64,000 bases of DNA. It comes from Rhizobium sp. 18055 (GTDB taxonomy: Bacteria; Pseudomonadota; Alphaproteobacteria; Rhizobiales; Rhizobiaceae). The notes beneath the pieces were generated by a model, which did not search any database, was not told the origin of the DNA, and was given only the letters and a program-made list of their open reading frames with translations. The stretch is from positions 124,001-188,000 of the forward strand of contig NZ_CACSKD010000006.1 in assembly GCF_902706285.1 (NCBI RefSeq), read 5' to 3'. The position numbers and the translations under genes were made by a program. Positions 20,562-30,692 of this stretch are shown here, in pieces. Within the stretch, counting starts at the first letter, position 1, and every line of letters starts with the position of its first letter.

Positions 20562-21873
20562 GGCTTCTCTTGTTCTGGTTGGCGCATTGATGGGTGCGAC
20601 AGCTATGAGCGTCATTTATTCTGCTGGCGTGCCAGCAGAAGCGGCGGGAGCGTCCACTTACAAGGAGCTGTCCGTTTTCGGTGATGTGTTCGAGCGCGTT
20701 CGCGCCCAGTACGTGACGCCACCTGCCGAGGACAAACTGATCGAGAATGCCATCAACGGCATGCTTTCGTCTCTGGACCCGCATTCGAGCTACATGAATG
20801 CGAAGGACGCTGCAGACATGCAGACCCAGACGCGTGGTGAGTTCGGCGGCCTCGGCATTGAAGTCACGATGGAAGACGATCTCGTCAAGGTCATCACGCC
20901 GATCGACGATACGCCCGCCGCCAAGGCTGGTGTCCTCGCGGGCGACTACATCTCCGAGATCGACGGGCAGTCTGTTCGTGGCCTGAAGCTCGAAGATGCA
21001 GTCGAAAAGATGCGCGGCGCGGTCAACACGCCAATCAAGCTGACGCTGATCCGCAAGGGTGCGGACAAGCCGATTGAACTGACGATCGTTCGCGATGTCG
21101 TTGCCGTGCAGGCTGTCAAGTCGCGCGTGGAGGATGATGTCGGCTACCTGCGCATCATCTCCTTCACCGAGAAGACCTATCCTGACATGGAAAAGGCCAT
21201 CGAGAAGATCAAGGCGACCGTTCCGGCCGACAAGCTGAAGGGCTATGTGCTCGACCTGCGTCTCAATCCGGGCGGTCTGCTCGATCAGGCGATCCAGGTG
21301 TCCGACGCACTGCTGCAGCGCGGCGAGGTGGTTTCCACCCGTGGCCGCAATGCGGATGAAACCCGCCGCTTCAATGCCGGCCCGGGCGATTTGACCGATG
21401 GCAAGCCAGTGGTCGTGTTGATCAATGGTGGTTCGGCTTCCGCCTCGGAGATCGTTGCCGGTGCGCTGCAGGATCTGCGCCGCGCCACTGTTCTCGGCAC
21501 TCGCTCGTTCGGCAAGGGGTCGGTTCAGACGATCATCCCGCTCGGTGAAAATGGTGCGTTGCGCCTGACGACAGCGCTCTATTACACCCCATCTGGCCGC
21601 TCGATCCAGGGTACGGGCATCACGCCTGATATCAAGGTCGAAGAGCCGCTGCCTGATGATCTCAAGGGCAAGATGGTGACGGAGGGCGAATCGTCGCTGC
21701 GTGGCCATATCAAGGGTCAGAGCGAGACGGACGAAGGCTCCGGTTCTGTTGCCTATGTGCCACCGGATCCGAAGGACGACGTGCAGTTGAACTACGCACT
21801 CGACCTTCTGCGCGGCAAGAAGACAGACCCGTCCTTCCCGCCGAACCCTGACAAGGCTGTAAGCGCCAAGTAA
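20551..21873 (+). CDS. ctpA: carboxy-terminal processing peptidase (S41 family)
   Basis: 440-aa periplasmic or membrane-tethered serine protease. N-terminal signal anchor (LVLVGALMGATAMSVIYSAG), a PDZ domain around residues 95-180 (FGGLGIEVTMEDD), then the peptidase core with GGSASASE and SFGKGSVQT; by family spacing the Ser-Lys dyad is Ser297/Lys322. The real start at 20551 gives the standard length; the frame continues upstream within the EnvC-like gene. Probably processes periplasmic envelope proteins together with the EnvC-like partner. Ends at a strong terminator. Confidence 0.95.
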   Translation: MIRRASLVLVGALMGATAMSVIYSAGVPAEAAGASTYKELSVFGDVFERVRAQYVTPPAEDKLIENAINGMLSSLDPHSSYMNAKDAADMQTQTRGEFGGLGIEVTMEDDLVKVITPIDDTPAAKAGVLAGDYISEIDGQSVRGLKLEDAVEKMRGAVNTPIKLTLIRKGADKPIELTIVRDVVAVQAVKSRVEDDVGYLRIISFTEKTYPDMEKAIEKIKATVPADKLKGYVLDLRLNPGGLLDQAIQVSDALLQRGEVVSTRGRNADETRRFNAGPGDLTDGKPVVVLINGGSASASEIVAGALQDLRRATVLGTRSFGKGSVQTIIPLGENGALRLTTALYYTPSGRSIQGTGITPDIKVEEPLPDDLKGKMVTEGESSLRGHIKGQSETDEGSGSVAYVPPDPKDDVQLNYALDLLRGKKTDPSFPPNPDKAVSAK

Positions 21874-21883
21874 TGATCGAACG

Positions 21884-21923
21884 AGGCGTCAGGCCGGATT
21901 ATCATCCGGCCTGACGCCTTTTT
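21884..21923 (+). terminator. Rho-independent terminator after ctpA
   Basis: Perfect 16-bp stem (21884-21899 with 21904-21919), loop TATC, then a T5 tract ending at 21923. Ends the rsfS-rlmH-envC-ctpA group. Confidence 0.95.
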
Positions 21924-21952
21924 GCTGTCCTGATGACGGAAGCAGCTGAACG

Positions 21953-23149
21953 ATGAATACCGACCTGCACGCGCCCTTGGGGCAGAATCGCAAACCCGGC
22001 GGCAAGCGGCCGGGTGTCTTGCGTATGGGACGGGTGGTTGCCGGGTTGTGCCTCGTGCTCATCGGCGGGTTTTCACTCTACACCGCATTTCGTGGCGACG
22101 GCCTGACGCGGGAGACGCCGCCGGAAAAAGAGCAGGCTGCCGCCGTGCCGAGCGAGACCGCGAAAAAACCTTCCTCACCTGATGGACCGCCTCCCGGCGG
22201 AATGCCGCGCAGCGATCCGCAGTCCGGCGCGAAGGTGGAGCGGATGACGTCCGGTGATGGCTCCGTAGTGACAAAATACAGCCCGAAAACCCGCGACGGA
22301 AGCGGCCCCGTTCTGGTGGATGCCATGCAGGTCGGGCAGGATCCGCGGATGGCAGCGCTGCCGAACGATGCGCTGCTGGAGGCATCTCCGGCTGGCCGGC
22401 TGCCGATTGTCGGGCCTGATGGGCGACGCCCGATGGATCAATATGCGCGGCCATGGTCGGGTGCCCATGGAACGAGGATTGCAATCGTCGTCAGTGGCCT
22501 TGGCCTGAGCCAGACGGGAACGCAGCGGGCGATCCAGCAGCTGCCTGAAGAGGTGACGCTTGCCTTCGCCGCCAGCGGCAACAGCCTGCAGCGCTGGATG
22601 CAGGAGGCGCGTCGTACCGGCCACGAAATCCTGCTTCAGGTTCCGTTCGAACCTTTTGATTATCCGGCGAACGATCCTGGGCCGGATACGCTGCTGACCT
22701 CGAAAAGTGCCGCCAAGAATATCGAAAGCCTGCACCGGGCGATGGGCGAGATCACCAATTATACCGGCGTGATGAATTATCAGGGCGGTCGCTTTCTATC
22801 CGATCCGAACGCGATGGAACCGGTGATGCGCGATATCGGCAAGCGCGGCCTGTTGTTTCTCGACGATGGCACGTCGGCGCAATCAAAAACGTCGGTCGTC
22901 GCCAAGGGCACGGAAGTGCCTTACGCCTTCGCCGACGTCCAGCTCGACGGGCAGGTCGATTTCAATGCGATCACCAGCAAGCTCGACGAGCTCGAGCGCG
23001 TGGCGAAGCGCAACGGCCAGGCGATCGGTGTCGCTTCGGCATTCGACGAGAGCATCGACGCGATTTCGAAGTGGACGGAGGAGGCCGCCATGCGCGGCAT
23101 CGAGATCGTCGGCATTGCGGCGCTGACCAATGATCCCACGAAACCATAG
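21953..23149 (+). CDS. divergent polysaccharide deacetylase family protein
   Basis: 398-aa membrane-anchored protein. One transmembrane segment (about residues 27-47, VVAGLCLVLIGGFSLYTAF) is followed by a proline/serine-rich linker and a YibQ/DUF610-type NodB-like deacetylase barrel beginning TRIAIVVSGLGLSQTGTQ and continuing MNYQGGRFLSDPNAMEPVM and RGLLFLDDGTSAQS. The usual metal-binding pattern of active polysaccharide deacetylases is altered in this family, and its substrate is unknown. Linked by 12 bp to rppH and preceded by the ctpA terminator; likely acts on the cell envelope. Confidence 0.88.
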   Translation: MNTDLHAPLGQNRKPGGKRPGVLRMGRVVAGLCLVLIGGFSLYTAFRGDGLTRETPPEKEQAAAVPSETAKKPSSPDGPPPGGMPRSDPQSGAKVERMTSGDGSVVTKYSPKTRDGSGPVLVDAMQVGQDPRMAALPNDALLEASPAGRLPIVGPDGRRPMDQYARPWSGAHGTRIAIVVSGLGLSQTGTQRAIQQLPEEVTLAFAASGNSLQRWMQEARRTGHEILLQVPFEPFDYPANDPGPDTLLTSKSAAKNIESLHRAMGEITNYTGVMNYQGGRFLSDPNAMEPVMRDIGKRGLLFLDDGTSAQSKTSVVAKGTEVPYAFADVQLDGQVDFNAITSKLDELERVAKRNGQAIGVASAFDESIDAISKWTEEAAMRGIEIVGIAALTNDPTKP

Positions 23150-23161
23150 CAGAGACATCCC

Positions 23162-23692
23162 ATGAGCAAGCCGACCGTCAACGCCGAAGACCTGCCCTAT
23201 CGCCCTTGCGTGGGCGTGATGATCCTCAATGAAAAAGGGCTTGTCTGGGCCGGGCGGCGCATTCCAGCGGAGAATTCCGAATATGATGGGTCGCCGCAGC
23301 TCTGGCAGATGCCGCAGGGCGGGATCGACGAGGGCGAAGATCCGCTGGAGGCGGCCTATCGGGAGCTTTACGAAGAGACCGGCATGCGGACAGTGACGCT
23401 GCTGGCCGAGGCGAGGGACTGGATCAATTATGATCTGCCGTCGCAGCTGATCGGCATCGGCCTGAAGGGGAAATTCCGTGGCCAAACGCAGCGCTGGTTT
23501 GCATTCCGGTTCGATGGCGATGAAGGCGAGATCGCGATCAATCCGCCACCGGGCGGTCATTCTGCCGAGTTCGATGCCTGGGAGTGGAAGCCGATGGAGC
23601 GCCTGCCTGAGCTGATCGTGCCGTTCAAGCGGGTGGTTTACGAGCAGGTCGTCAGCGAATTCAGCCATCTGGCTGGGTTGCCTGCTGCCTGA
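23162..23692 (+). CDS. rppH: RNA pyrophosphohydrolase
   Basis: 176-aa Nudix hydrolase that removes pyrophosphate from 5' triphosphate RNA and so starts mRNA decay. The Nudix box runs [17 protein letters not shown] and on to EETGM at residues 53-75, matching Gx5Ex7REUxEExGU exactly. The N-terminus [21 protein letters not shown] and the segment [11 protein letters not shown] are typical of RppH/IalA proteins. Co-transcribed with the upstream deacetylase-like gene. Confidence 0.95.
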   Translation: MSKPTVNAEDLPYRPCVGVMILNEKGLVWAGRRIPAENSEYDGSPQLWQMPQGGIDEGEDPLEAAYRELYEETGMRTVTLLAEARDWINYDLPSQLIGIGLKGKFRGQTQRWFAFRFDGDEGEIAINPPPGGHSAEFDAWEWKPMERLPELIVPFKRVVYEQVVSEFSHLAGLPAA

Positions 23693-23695
23693 CCC

Positions 23696-23721
23696 AAAAG
23701 ACCGGCCGCTTTCGCGGCCGG
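23696..23721 (-). terminator. terminator of bfr (minus strand)
   Basis: 8-bp GC-rich stem CCGGCCGC/GCGGCCGG (23702-23709 with 23714-23721), a 4-nt loop, and on the minus strand a TCTTTT tail. It lies between the convergent rppH and bfr genes. Confidence 0.8.
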
Positions 23722-23733
23722 ATCTTGAACTTG

Positions 23734-24219
23734 TTATTCGGCTTCGTTGGCGGAGTCGGCATTCAGCTGGCCATACTTGGCTTCGCCGATCTTGCCGAGC
23801 AGCTCCAGCTGCGTTTCGAGGAAGTCGATATGACCTTCCTCATCCATCAGCAGCTGTTCGAACAGCTTCATGGTGACGTAGTCGCCTGCTTCATGACAGA
23901 TATCGCGGGATTTCTTGTAGGATGTGCGGGCGTCGTATTCGCCGGCGAGATCCGCTTCAAGGACTTCCTTGACGTTCTGTCCGATGCGCAGTGGCGCGAG
24001 TGTCTGTAGGTTTGGGTGGCCTTCGAGGAAGATGATGCGTGCCACCAGACGGTCGGCATGCTGCATTTCTTCTATCGATTCGGCGCGCTCCTTCTTGGCG
24101 AGCTTGGTGTAGCCCCAATCCTCGAGAAGTCGGTAGTGAACCCAGTACTGATTGACAGCACCGAGCTCCAAAAAGAGGGCCTCGTTAAGCCGCTCTATGA
24201 CTTTTTTGTCGCCTTTCAA
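23734..24219 (-). CDS. bfr: bacterioferritin (TTG start)
   Basis: 161-aa haem-containing iron-storage subunit, 24 of which form the shell. With the TTG at 24219 as residue 1 the canonical positions fall in place: ferroxidase Glu18 (LFLELG), Glu51 and His54 (EEMQHAD), and haem ligand Met52. C-terminal [13 protein letters not shown] supplies the remaining ligands. A GGAGAG ribosome site lies about 8 nt upstream of the TTG. A longer frame to 24273 would add 18 residues foreign to the family. Overlaps the end of the bfd-like gene by 35 bp. Confidence 0.96.
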   Translation of the reverse strand: MKGDKKVIERLNEALFLELGAVNQYWVHYRLLEDWGYTKLAKKERAESIEEMQHADRLVARIIFLEGHPNLQTLAPLRIGQNVKEVLEADLAGEYDARTSYKKSRDICHEAGDYVTMKLFEQLLMDEEGHIDFLETQLELLGKIGEAKYGQLNADSANEAE

Positions 24220-24496
24220 TGTCCGCTCTCCTGTTTTCCTCATGGAAGTTCCTGAGGCGGGACATGAAATCAAACATTTCGGCTTCCGTCGAGTGGTGAC
24301 GGGCGTGATATTCTTCAGTTGTCTGGATAATTATATCAACGACGTTCGGGAAACAGCCGCAGCAACGGCCCCGTTTTTCCATGGCGTGATAGACTTTCGC
24401 AGGCACGATAAGCTGCCAACAGTCCTCATCGAGAAGGCTGTTGATAACCTCCCGGATATCCGTGTCCGTTATGTAATTGCAGCTACAGACAAGCAC
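24185..24496 (-). CDS. bfd: bacterioferritin-associated ferredoxin-like (2Fe-2S) protein, extended form
   Basis: About 103-aa protein starting at GTG 24496 ([14 protein letters not shown]). Cysteines 4, 6, 45 and 48 give a CxC-x38-CxxC pattern; classical Bfd has a shorter spacing (about 31 residues), so this is the enlarged rhizobial type with a helix inserted ([17 protein letters not shown]) and a basic C-terminal tail. The frame is open to a TTG at 24559. Bfd reduces stored ferric iron so that bacterioferritin can release it; the adjacent overlapping bfr gene supports this role. Confidence 0.88.
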   Translation of the reverse strand: MLVCSCNYITDTDIREVINSLLDEDCWQLIVPAKVYHAMEKRGRCCGCFPNVVDIIIQTTEEYHARHHSTEAEMFDFMSRLRNFHEENRRADIERRQKSHRAA

Positions 24497-24675
24497 GTCT
24501 TCATTCCAAACATGACAATCAATATCGTCTTTTGTGCTAAAGAAGATGGTGGTTGTCAAGAAAAAATCACATGCGCTGTTGGCTCAGCAATTCGACTTTA
24601 GGCTCGGTCTCCAGGCGGACAGACAGGGATATGTGGTTGCGATGGGGGCCTGCACCGGCGCTCCATATTGATAAA

Positions 24676-27600
24676 TCAGTGAAAATTGCGCCCCCTCGGC
24701 ATGACATCGGCTGTGCCCGCAGCCTGTCTGTGGCTGTCTTGCGACAGCATACGTTTTTCCATCGCAGCCTTCTCCACATGGTCGGCGAGTTTGCGCTGCC
24801 GCGGATCGGCGGTTGGTCTCAGCACTTCGTCGGAACGATCGCAGACACCGAACCGCTGCGCCTCCTTCTGCAGGAGCCCCAGAGACGGCGTGATATCCTC
24901 GATGTGATCGACAACCGTATGGATCACGCCGCTTTGGCTCTGCAGCTTGCCCCTGATCTTGACCAACCGGGCGCCCATGACGATGGCGCGGTACTTCTCG
25001 AATGTCTTCGGCCAGACGATGGCGTTGGCGACACCCGTCTCGTCCTCCAGCGTCATGAAGATGACGCCCTTGGCCGAGCCCGGCCGCTGGCGCACCAGCA
25101 CCAGGCCGGCAATGCTCACCCACCTGCCATTGGCCACGTCAAGGAGATCGACATTGCGGGTGATGCCTATCCTCTTGAGTTCGTCTCGCAGGAACGAAAC
25201 GGGATGGGCCTTCAGCGATAGCGACAGGTAACGGTAATCCTCGACCACCTGCTCTCCCGGCAACATCTCGGGCAGCCTAGTCTGTGGCTCCACCTGCAGA
25301 TCGAGGTGGCCTGCCTGATCGAACAGCGGCAATCGCTCGGCCGCGCTCTTCACATCGAGCGCCCGCACCGCCCAGAGCGCTTCCCGCCGGGAGAGACCGA
25401 TACTGCCAAAAGCATCGGCATCCGCCAGCCGCTCGATATCCGATTTGTCGAGGCCAGATCGGAGCCAGAGATCGCGGATGGAGGTGTAGCCGCCTCCCCG
25501 GTTGGCCATCAGCCTGCCCTGGATGGCCTTTTCCGACAGTCCTTTGACCTGTCGAAAGCCAAGGCGGACGGCTCTGTTTGCCTTGATGACCCCGCTCATC
25601 TCCCGATGCCTGAAATCGATCCTGCGGCTATCGAAGTAACTTTCCTCCAACAGGCAATCCCAATCCGACCGGTTGATATCCACCTCGCGGATTTCCACGC
25701 CGTGTTCCCTTGCATCGCGGACCAATTGCGCTGGCGCATAAAACCCCATCGGCTGCGAGTTCAGCATCGCCGCACAGAAGATGTCGGGGTAATAGGCCTT
25801 CATCCAGCAAGAGGCGTAGACCAGTAGCGCAAAGGATGCGGCGTGGCTTTCCGGAAAGCCATACTCTCCGAAGCCCTTGATCTGGTTGAAGCACTGCTGG
25901 GCAAATTCAGGGGAATAGATTCCTTTCGAGGTCATGCCATCAATGAAGCGTTTTTCGAAGTTGCCGATGGTGCCGGTGCGCTTGAAGGTTGCCATTGCCC
26001 GACGCAACTGATCGGCTTCGGCTGCCTTGAACCCTGCCGCGGTGATGGCGATCTGCATCGCCTGCTCCTGAAACAGCGGCACACCCAGCGTTCTTTCCAG
26101 CACGCCTTGCAGTTCCTCGCTCGGATACTCGATCTTAATGCCGCGGTTCCTCTGCTCCCTTCGCTTCAGATAGGGGTGGACCATGTCGCCTTGAATGGGC
26201 CCGGGCCTGACGATCGCGACCTCGATGACGAGGTCATAGAATTGCCTGGGCCGCAGGCGTGGCAGCATGCTCATCTGCGCGCGGCTTTCGATCTGGAAAA
26301 CGCCCAGCGTATCGGCCCGGCACATCATGTCGTAGACCGGCTTTTCATCCTCATGCGTATCGTTGCCGAGATCGGCCAATGTCTTCTTCACATCGTAATG
26401 CAGCAACAGCAGATCGAAGGCCTTGCGCAGGCAGGTGAGCATGCCGAGTGCGAGTACATCGACCTTGAGAATCTTCAGATTGTCGAGATCGTCCTTGTCC
26501 CACTCGATCATGTAGCGGCCCGGCATGGCCGTGTTCATGATCGGCACAACCTCGTCGAGCCGGTCGCGGGTGATGACGAAGCCGCCGACATGCTGGGTGA
26601 GGTGGCGGGGGAAGCTCAGGAGTTCGGTGGCGTATGTCAGCACGTTCCTGGTCATGGGATCGAGAATATCGAGACCGGCAGCCTTGGCCTCCCGCTCCGA
26701 CAGCGTGTCGTCCGACCAGCCCCAGACCAGGCTGCCGATTGCCGACTGGATGTCTTCCGACAAACCGAAGGCTTTCGAGACCTCGCGTCCGGCGGATCGG
26801 GTGCGGTAGCTGGTCACGGCCGCCGTCAGGCCGGCATGCTCCTTACCGTATCTTTGGTAGATATGCTGGATGACCTCCTCGCGCCTGTCGTGCTCGAAAT
26901 CGACGTCGATATCCGGTGGCTCGTCGCGGTCCATCGACATGAAGCGGTCAAAGAGCAGCGTGCTTTTCTCCGGGTTTACTTCGGTAATCTCAAGGCAGTA
27001 GCAGATGACCGAATTGGCAGCCGAGCCGCGCCCCTGGCACAGAATGCCCAGTTCATATCGGGCGTGCATGATGATCCGGTGGACGGTGAGGAAGTAGGGG
27101 GCGTACTTCTTTTCCTTGATGAGGCTCAGTTCGTAGTTGATCTGGCCCTGGATCTTTTCCGTGATCCCGTTCGGGAAGCGGCTTGCAGCCCCTGATCTGG
27201 TCAGACGCTCCAGCGTTTCATAAGGGGTCTCGCCCTCGTCATTTTCATCGGGGTAGTTGTGCTCCAGTTCGTCGAGATCGAACGACAGCCTGGCGAAGAA
27301 TTTTTCCGTATTGGCGATAGCGTCCGGGCAATCCCTGAACAGCCGCGTCATTTCGCGGCCATGCTTGATGTAGCGCTCGGCATTCGGGGCCAGCAGGAAC
27401 CCGGCTTCGGGAATCGGCACATGCTCGCGGATCGAAGTGACGATGTCGGAGAGAGGCCGCCGCGCGGTATTGTGGTAGATCGGCTGGTTGGTGGCGAGAA
27501 GGGGCACGCGGTTGCGGGCAGCGAGCCCGGAAAGCACGGCAAAGACACGCTTGTCGCGACCGTCATGGGCCGGCGATAGCACCATGTAGAGCTTGTCCCG

Positions 27601-28125
27601 GAAGCGACCGCGCAAACGGGTGAGGCAGGCTTCGAATGCCGGATGACGAAGCGGATCATCGGCGAGCGCCAAATCGGGGATAACGGCGAGCATCATCCGA
27701 TCGCCCCACTCGATCAGATCCGCCTCCGTCAGGAGGCAGTTGCCTTTCTCAGTCCGCAGGTTGCCAGTGCTCAACAAGCGGCAGAGATGCGCCCAGCCTT
27801 TTCGATCCTGCGGGTAGGCCAGAATATCAGGCGTTGCGTCCGAGAAGACGAGGCGGGCGCCGGGCTGGAATTGGATCGGGTCGAGAACATCTTCAGGTTT
27901 CTCATCCTTCTCCAGAAGCCCCTGCTTTTTCCTCTCGAACTTCTTACGAAGCGCCTTTGCCTGTGCATGGGCCCTGACGACGCCGGCAACCGAATTGCGA
28001 TCGGCAATGCCAAGGCCGCCAAGCTTCAGGATCGCGGCCTGCAGCACCATTTCTTCGGGTTTGGAGGCGCCCTCCAGAAAGGAAAAGTTCGTCTTGGCGC
28101 CGATCTCGAAGAATGCGGGTGTCAT
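24676..28125 (-). CDS. dnaE2: error-prone DNA polymerase DnaE2 (ImuC)
   Basis: 1149-aa C-family polymerase of the SOS mutasome, which copies damaged DNA with ImuB as adaptor. Starts with a PHP domain ([17 protein letters not shown]), has the polymerase catalytic aspartates in [15 protein letters not shown], the palm/fingers segment [20 protein letters not shown], a helix-hairpin-helix region and an OB fold near [19 protein letters not shown]. The length matches DnaE2 rather than replicative DnaE1. Its ATG overlaps the imuB stop by 4 bp. The operon is driven from the LexA-controlled promoter upstream of imuA. Confidence 0.96.
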   Translation of the reverse strand: MTPAFFEIGAKTNFSFLEGASKPEEMVLQAAILKLGGLGIADRNSVAGVVRAHAQAKALRKKFERKKQGLLEKDEKPEDVLDPIQFQPGARLVFSDATPDILAYPQDRKGWAHLCRLLSTGNLRTEKGNCLLTEADLIEWGDRMMLAVIPDLALADDPLRHPAFEACLTRLRGRFRDKLYMVLSPAHDGRDKRVFAVLSGLAARNRVPLLATNQPIYHNTARRPLSDIVTSIREHVPIPEAGFLLAPNAERYIKHGREMTRLFRDCPDAIANTEKFFARLSFDLDELEHNYPDENDEGETPYETLERLTRSGAASRFPNGITEKIQGQINYELSLIKEKKYAPYFLTVHRIIMHARYELGILCQGRGSAANSVICYCLEITEVNPEKSTLLFDRFMSMDRDEPPDIDVDFEHDRREEVIQHIYQRYGKEHAGLTAAVTSYRTRSAGREVSKAFGLSEDIQSAIGSLVWGWSDDTLSEREAKAAGLDILDPMTRNVLTYATELLSFPRHLTQHVGGFVITRDRLDEVVPIMNTAMPGRYMIEWDKDDLDNLKILKVDVLALGMLTCLRKAFDLLLLHYDVKKTLADLGNDTHEDEKPVYDMMCRADTLGVFQIESRAQMSMLPRLRPRQFYDLVIEVAIVRPGPIQGDMVHPYLKRREQRNRGIKIEYPSEELQGVLERTLGVPLFQEQAMQIAITAAGFKAAEADQLRRAMATFKRTGTIGNFEKRFIDGMTSKGIYSPEFAQQCFNQIKGFGEYGFPESHAASFALLVYASCWMKAYYPDIFCAAMLNSQPMGFYAPAQLVRDAREHGVEIREVDINRSDWDCLLEESYFDSRRIDFRHREMSGVIKANRAVRLGFRQVKGLSEKAIQGRLMANRGGGYTSIRDLWLRSGLDKSDIERLADADAFGSIGLSRREALWAVRALDVKSAAERLPLFDQAGHLDLQVEPQTRLPEMLPGEQVVEDYRYLSLSLKAHPVSFLRDELKRIGITRNVDLLDVANGRWVSIAGLVLVRQRPGSAKGVIFMTLEDETGVANAIVWPKTFEKYRAIVMGARLVKIRGKLQSQSGVIHTVVDHIEDITPSLGLLQKEAQRFGVCDRSDEVLRPTADPRQRKLADHVEKAAMEKRMLSQDSHRQAAGTADVMPRGRNFH

Positions 28126-29732
28126 GCGAGCACTCCATGCATGTACCAGCTTTGCGTCTCGTCATGGCCATAGAGGCCCTTGCGATAGATCCAGAAGCGA
28201 TGGCCCTGATCGTCCTCGACGCGGAAATAGTCGCGGGCCGCCGCATCCGATCCGTCGATCCACCATTCCATGGCGAGCCGTTCCGGCCCCTCGCTTTTGA
28301 CAACGCGATGGCGCATGCGCCGCCAGTGAAAGTTGGCGGGCGCGCCGTCTGGCACTTCGATGGCAAAGGCGTCCATCGGCTCCGGCCGCTCCAGCAGGCG
28401 CACAGGCCTCTCGCTGCGCGAGGGGGCGGGATTACATTGGGCGTCCTTTGGGGCCGACAGGGCGTCGATTGTGGGAACGGCCAGAACCGCCCTTTCCGGT
28501 ACGTGGCTTTCACGCAGCTGGAAGGTCTGCAGGCAATCGGCGCCGAGGCGGGCGGAGACGCGATCGACGAAGACTGCAAGCGATGCATCCTTCTGCCGGT
28601 GTCCTTCGAAGTCGCTCTGCGTCGTGTCGAAAGCCTCGTGGCGCAGGACATTGAGGCGCAGGATCTCGAAACCGTAGCCGGCGTCCAGATCGTCGTGAAC
28701 GGCCTGCAGGCGCTCGGCAAAGAGAGCGGCAATGCGGTTGGGATCGCGCAGCGGCTGGGCCGTGCCCGCGGAAATACGGAAGACCTTGCCGTCCACACGG
28801 AAGAGAACGAGCTGAAAGATGCGGCCGCCGGCGCCGCGGGCTTCCAGCGAAGGTTTCAACGAAATGGCAATCTGGCCGGTGAGATCGAGGATCTCCTCCT
28901 CCGTGCCAACAGGCTCGATCAACCGGCGCTCGGCCGAAAGGCTGGCAATGGGCAGGCGCGGCGATATCGGCTCTTCGTCCAATCCAAGAACCTGATCCAG
29001 TCGCAACAGCACGTTGGCACCGAAGCGGCGGGCCAACGGCGCGCGCGGGGTTTCCATGAGGTCGCCAACATATTTCAGGCCCATCTTGGTCAGGCCGGCG
29101 ACGGTGTCTTCGGCAATGCGCAGCGCGGCGATGGGGAGGGGGGCGGCGACGCGTTCCGTTTCATTCTCTTCAATGACGCCGCCCTGGCCAAAGCGGCTGA
29201 TCGCCCATGAGAGGCCGGGCGACGATGCAATGGCACCGCGGACATCGAGGCCCATCTGGAACAGCCGTGAAAGGATATCCTTGAGCAGAGCCTTTTCGCC
29301 GCCGAACAGGTGAGCGCAGCCGGTGATGTCGAGAAAAAGGCCATCCCTGCCGTCGAGGGAGACCAGCGGCGTATAGCGGTCGCACCAGTCGGCAATGCCT
29401 TCGAGAAAGCGCAGGTCGGCGGCCGGGTCTGCCTCGACCACCTCGATCGTCGGATAGATGGCGCGGGCTTCGGCGACGCCCATGCTTTTGCGGAGGTTGA
29501 TCGCTTCTGCCGTTTCATCGAGCGCCGTCAGCCTCATGGCGTTGGCATGGCGGCCGGAGCAGACGATCGGCGGTGCCTCAGGACGATCGCGCAATCGCCA
29601 GGCGGGGCCCCATTTTTTCCTTGATATCCGATCGGTCGGCAGATGCGGGAAGCTCAGCGCCAGAATGCGCTGTGCGCTCGCCTGGAAAGCGAGTGTCGGC
29701 TGATTGGCGGACAGGGAAAAACCGGCGGTCAT
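28122..29732 (-). CDS. imuB: ImuB, Y-family polymerase-like mutasome adaptor
   Basis: 536-aa inactive Y-family polymerase homologue that links DnaE2 to the sliding clamp. Palm-like start [20 protein letters not shown], then [23 protein letters not shown], where the acidic catalytic triad of true DinB is not preserved. A helix-hairpin-helix segment ([20 protein letters not shown]) follows, and then the ImuB-specific C-terminal region ending WYMHGVLA. Start ATG 29732 follows a GGAGTGGA ribosome site and lies 155 bp inside imuA; no later start codon precedes the first conserved strand, so the overlap seems real. Confidence 0.93.
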   Translation of the reverse strand: MTAGFSLSANQPTLAFQASAQRILALSFPHLPTDRISRKKWGPAWRLRDRPEAPPIVCSGRHANAMRLTALDETAEAINLRKSMGVAEARAIYPTIEVVEADPAADLRFLEGIADWCDRYTPLVSLDGRDGLFLDITGCAHLFGGEKALLKDILSRLFQMGLDVRGAIASSPGLSWAISRFGQGGVIEENETERVAAPLPIAALRIAEDTVAGLTKMGLKYVGDLMETPRAPLARRFGANVLLRLDQVLGLDEEPISPRLPIASLSAERRLIEPVGTEEEILDLTGQIAISLKPSLEARGAGGRIFQLVLFRVDGKVFRISAGTAQPLRDPNRIAALFAERLQAVHDDLDAGYGFEILRLNVLRHEAFDTTQSDFEGHRQKDASLAVFVDRVSARLGADCLQTFQLRESHVPERAVLAVPTIDALSAPKDAQCNPAPSRSERPVRLLERPEPMDAFAIEVPDGAPANFHWRRMRHRVVKSEGPERLAMEWWIDGSDAAARDYFRVEDDQGHRFWIYRKGLYGHDETQSWYMHGVLA

Positions 29733-30528
29733 GGGGGTTCCACTCCAGAAGAAGGGAGAGAGGGGCCGGATTGCGGCTCTTCTCAAGGGTCAGGCGAAAA
29801 ACCGGATTGCCGATGCTGCCGCCCAGCATCGAACCATCCGGCAAGGGCCGCGCCTTGGCAGGCGCGGGTTCGGCAAGCAAGCGGAAGACGGCGCTGCTGG
29901 CCTCCTCCTCTCCTGCCTGCCGCAACAGGAAAAGCGGGCGCCCGGAGGCCTTTGCCCTGAGGTTCAAACGCCGACTTTCCGTCAGCCCGAACGGCTTCGG
30001 ATTGCCGCGGACCTCCAGAATGGTGGCCGGAAAGACGCCGCTTTCGACGGCGGCTTCCGCCAGCCACAGCGCATCCTCCAGCTTGCGCGGGCTGGCGTAG
30101 AGAAACAGCCTTGGTTTCAAGCCGAAATCGCTGAGGCCGACGGCATAGGGTCGTCCCGCCTCCATCGTGGCGACCGTGTCGGAGATCCAGAGGATCGGCA
30201 GGGGCGCTTTGCCGTCCTCCTCATCCTGACGCTGCAGCATGGCTGATAGCGCCAGCACGAAGCCGCTGCTTGCGCCTGCATCGCGCAGCAGTCTGGTGCG
30301 GATTTCGGTCAATCCGTCCAATGGCAGGCCGCCCTCCAGGGCCTCGTCGAGGACAGGTATTCCGAGCGGCAGGCGGAGCGTGTTATCGGGTTTTTCTCCC
30401 TCGAAATCGGTTTCAGCCAAAGCCTGGCTTTCCGCTGCCGACAAGGCCGGTGCGGGCTTTCCTTCAAGCTTTGCAATGGTTTCGCGGAGCGCAAAAATCC
30501 GCTCGCGCGCCACGGCGGACTGTGCCAT
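29578..30528 (-). CDS. imuA: ImuA, RecA-like mutasome protein
   Basis: 316-aa protein of the ImuA/SulA-like family required for DnaE2-dependent mutagenesis. A RecA-like core is visible (LPLGIPVLDEALEGGLPLDG, FVLALSAMLQ, LPILWISDT, PRLFLYASPRKLEDALWLAE). The Walker A is not canonical. The C-terminal 50 residues overlap imuB coding sequence in another frame. ATG 30528 with GGAG 8 nt upstream is chosen over a GTG at 30537. First gene of the SOS operon, directly downstream of a LexA box. Confidence 0.93.
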   Translation of the reverse strand: MAQSAVARERIFALRETIAKLEGKPAPALSAAESQALAETDFEGEKPDNTLRLPLGIPVLDEALEGGLPLDGLTEIRTRLLRDAGASSGFVLALSAMLQRQDEEDGKAPLPILWISDTVATMEAGRPYAVGLSDFGLKPRLFLYASPRKLEDALWLAEAAVESGVFPATILEVRGNPKPFGLTESRRLNLRAKASGRPLFLLRQAGEEEASSAVFRLLAEPAPAKARPLPDGSMLGGSIGNPVFRLTLEKSRNPAPLSLLLEWNPHDRRFFPVRQSADTRFPGERTAHSGAELPASADRSDIKEKMGPRLAIARSS

Positions 30529-30551
30529 GACGTTCACTCCACATGTCTAAT

Positions 30552-30598
30552 GTTCCTGTTATGTTCCTATAGATTCCTGAGGCCGGCCGAAGAGTCAA
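30552..30598 (-). promoter_or_regulatory. LexA box and SOS promoter of imuA-imuB-dnaE2
   Basis: On the plus strand GTTC (30552-30555), seven bases, GTTC (30563-30566), which reads GAAC-N7-GAAC on the minus strand: the alphaproteobacterial LexA site. A TTGACT (30598-30593) and TCTATA (30573-30568) on the minus strand, 19 bp apart, form a plausible promoter whose start point would fall within the LexA box, fitting repression by LexA. Confidence 0.9.
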
Positions 30599-30692
30599 CA
30601 GCCATTTCCTGTGAATTTATTCCTGCCCTTGATTCAACTCTCGAAAATCTCAAGCAAAGGTTCTATATGGGCCGCAAAGGAAGGGAGTTTTT

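Noticed and set aside
24500..24600. iron-responsive (Irr/RirA) operator ahead of bfd-bfr
   Set aside because: I looked for an ICE-type or TGA-N9-TCA site and found no convincing match.
25843..27195. 450-codon plus-strand frame opposite dnaE2
   Set aside because: Shadow frame caused by the GC-rich third positions of dnaE2; no motif.
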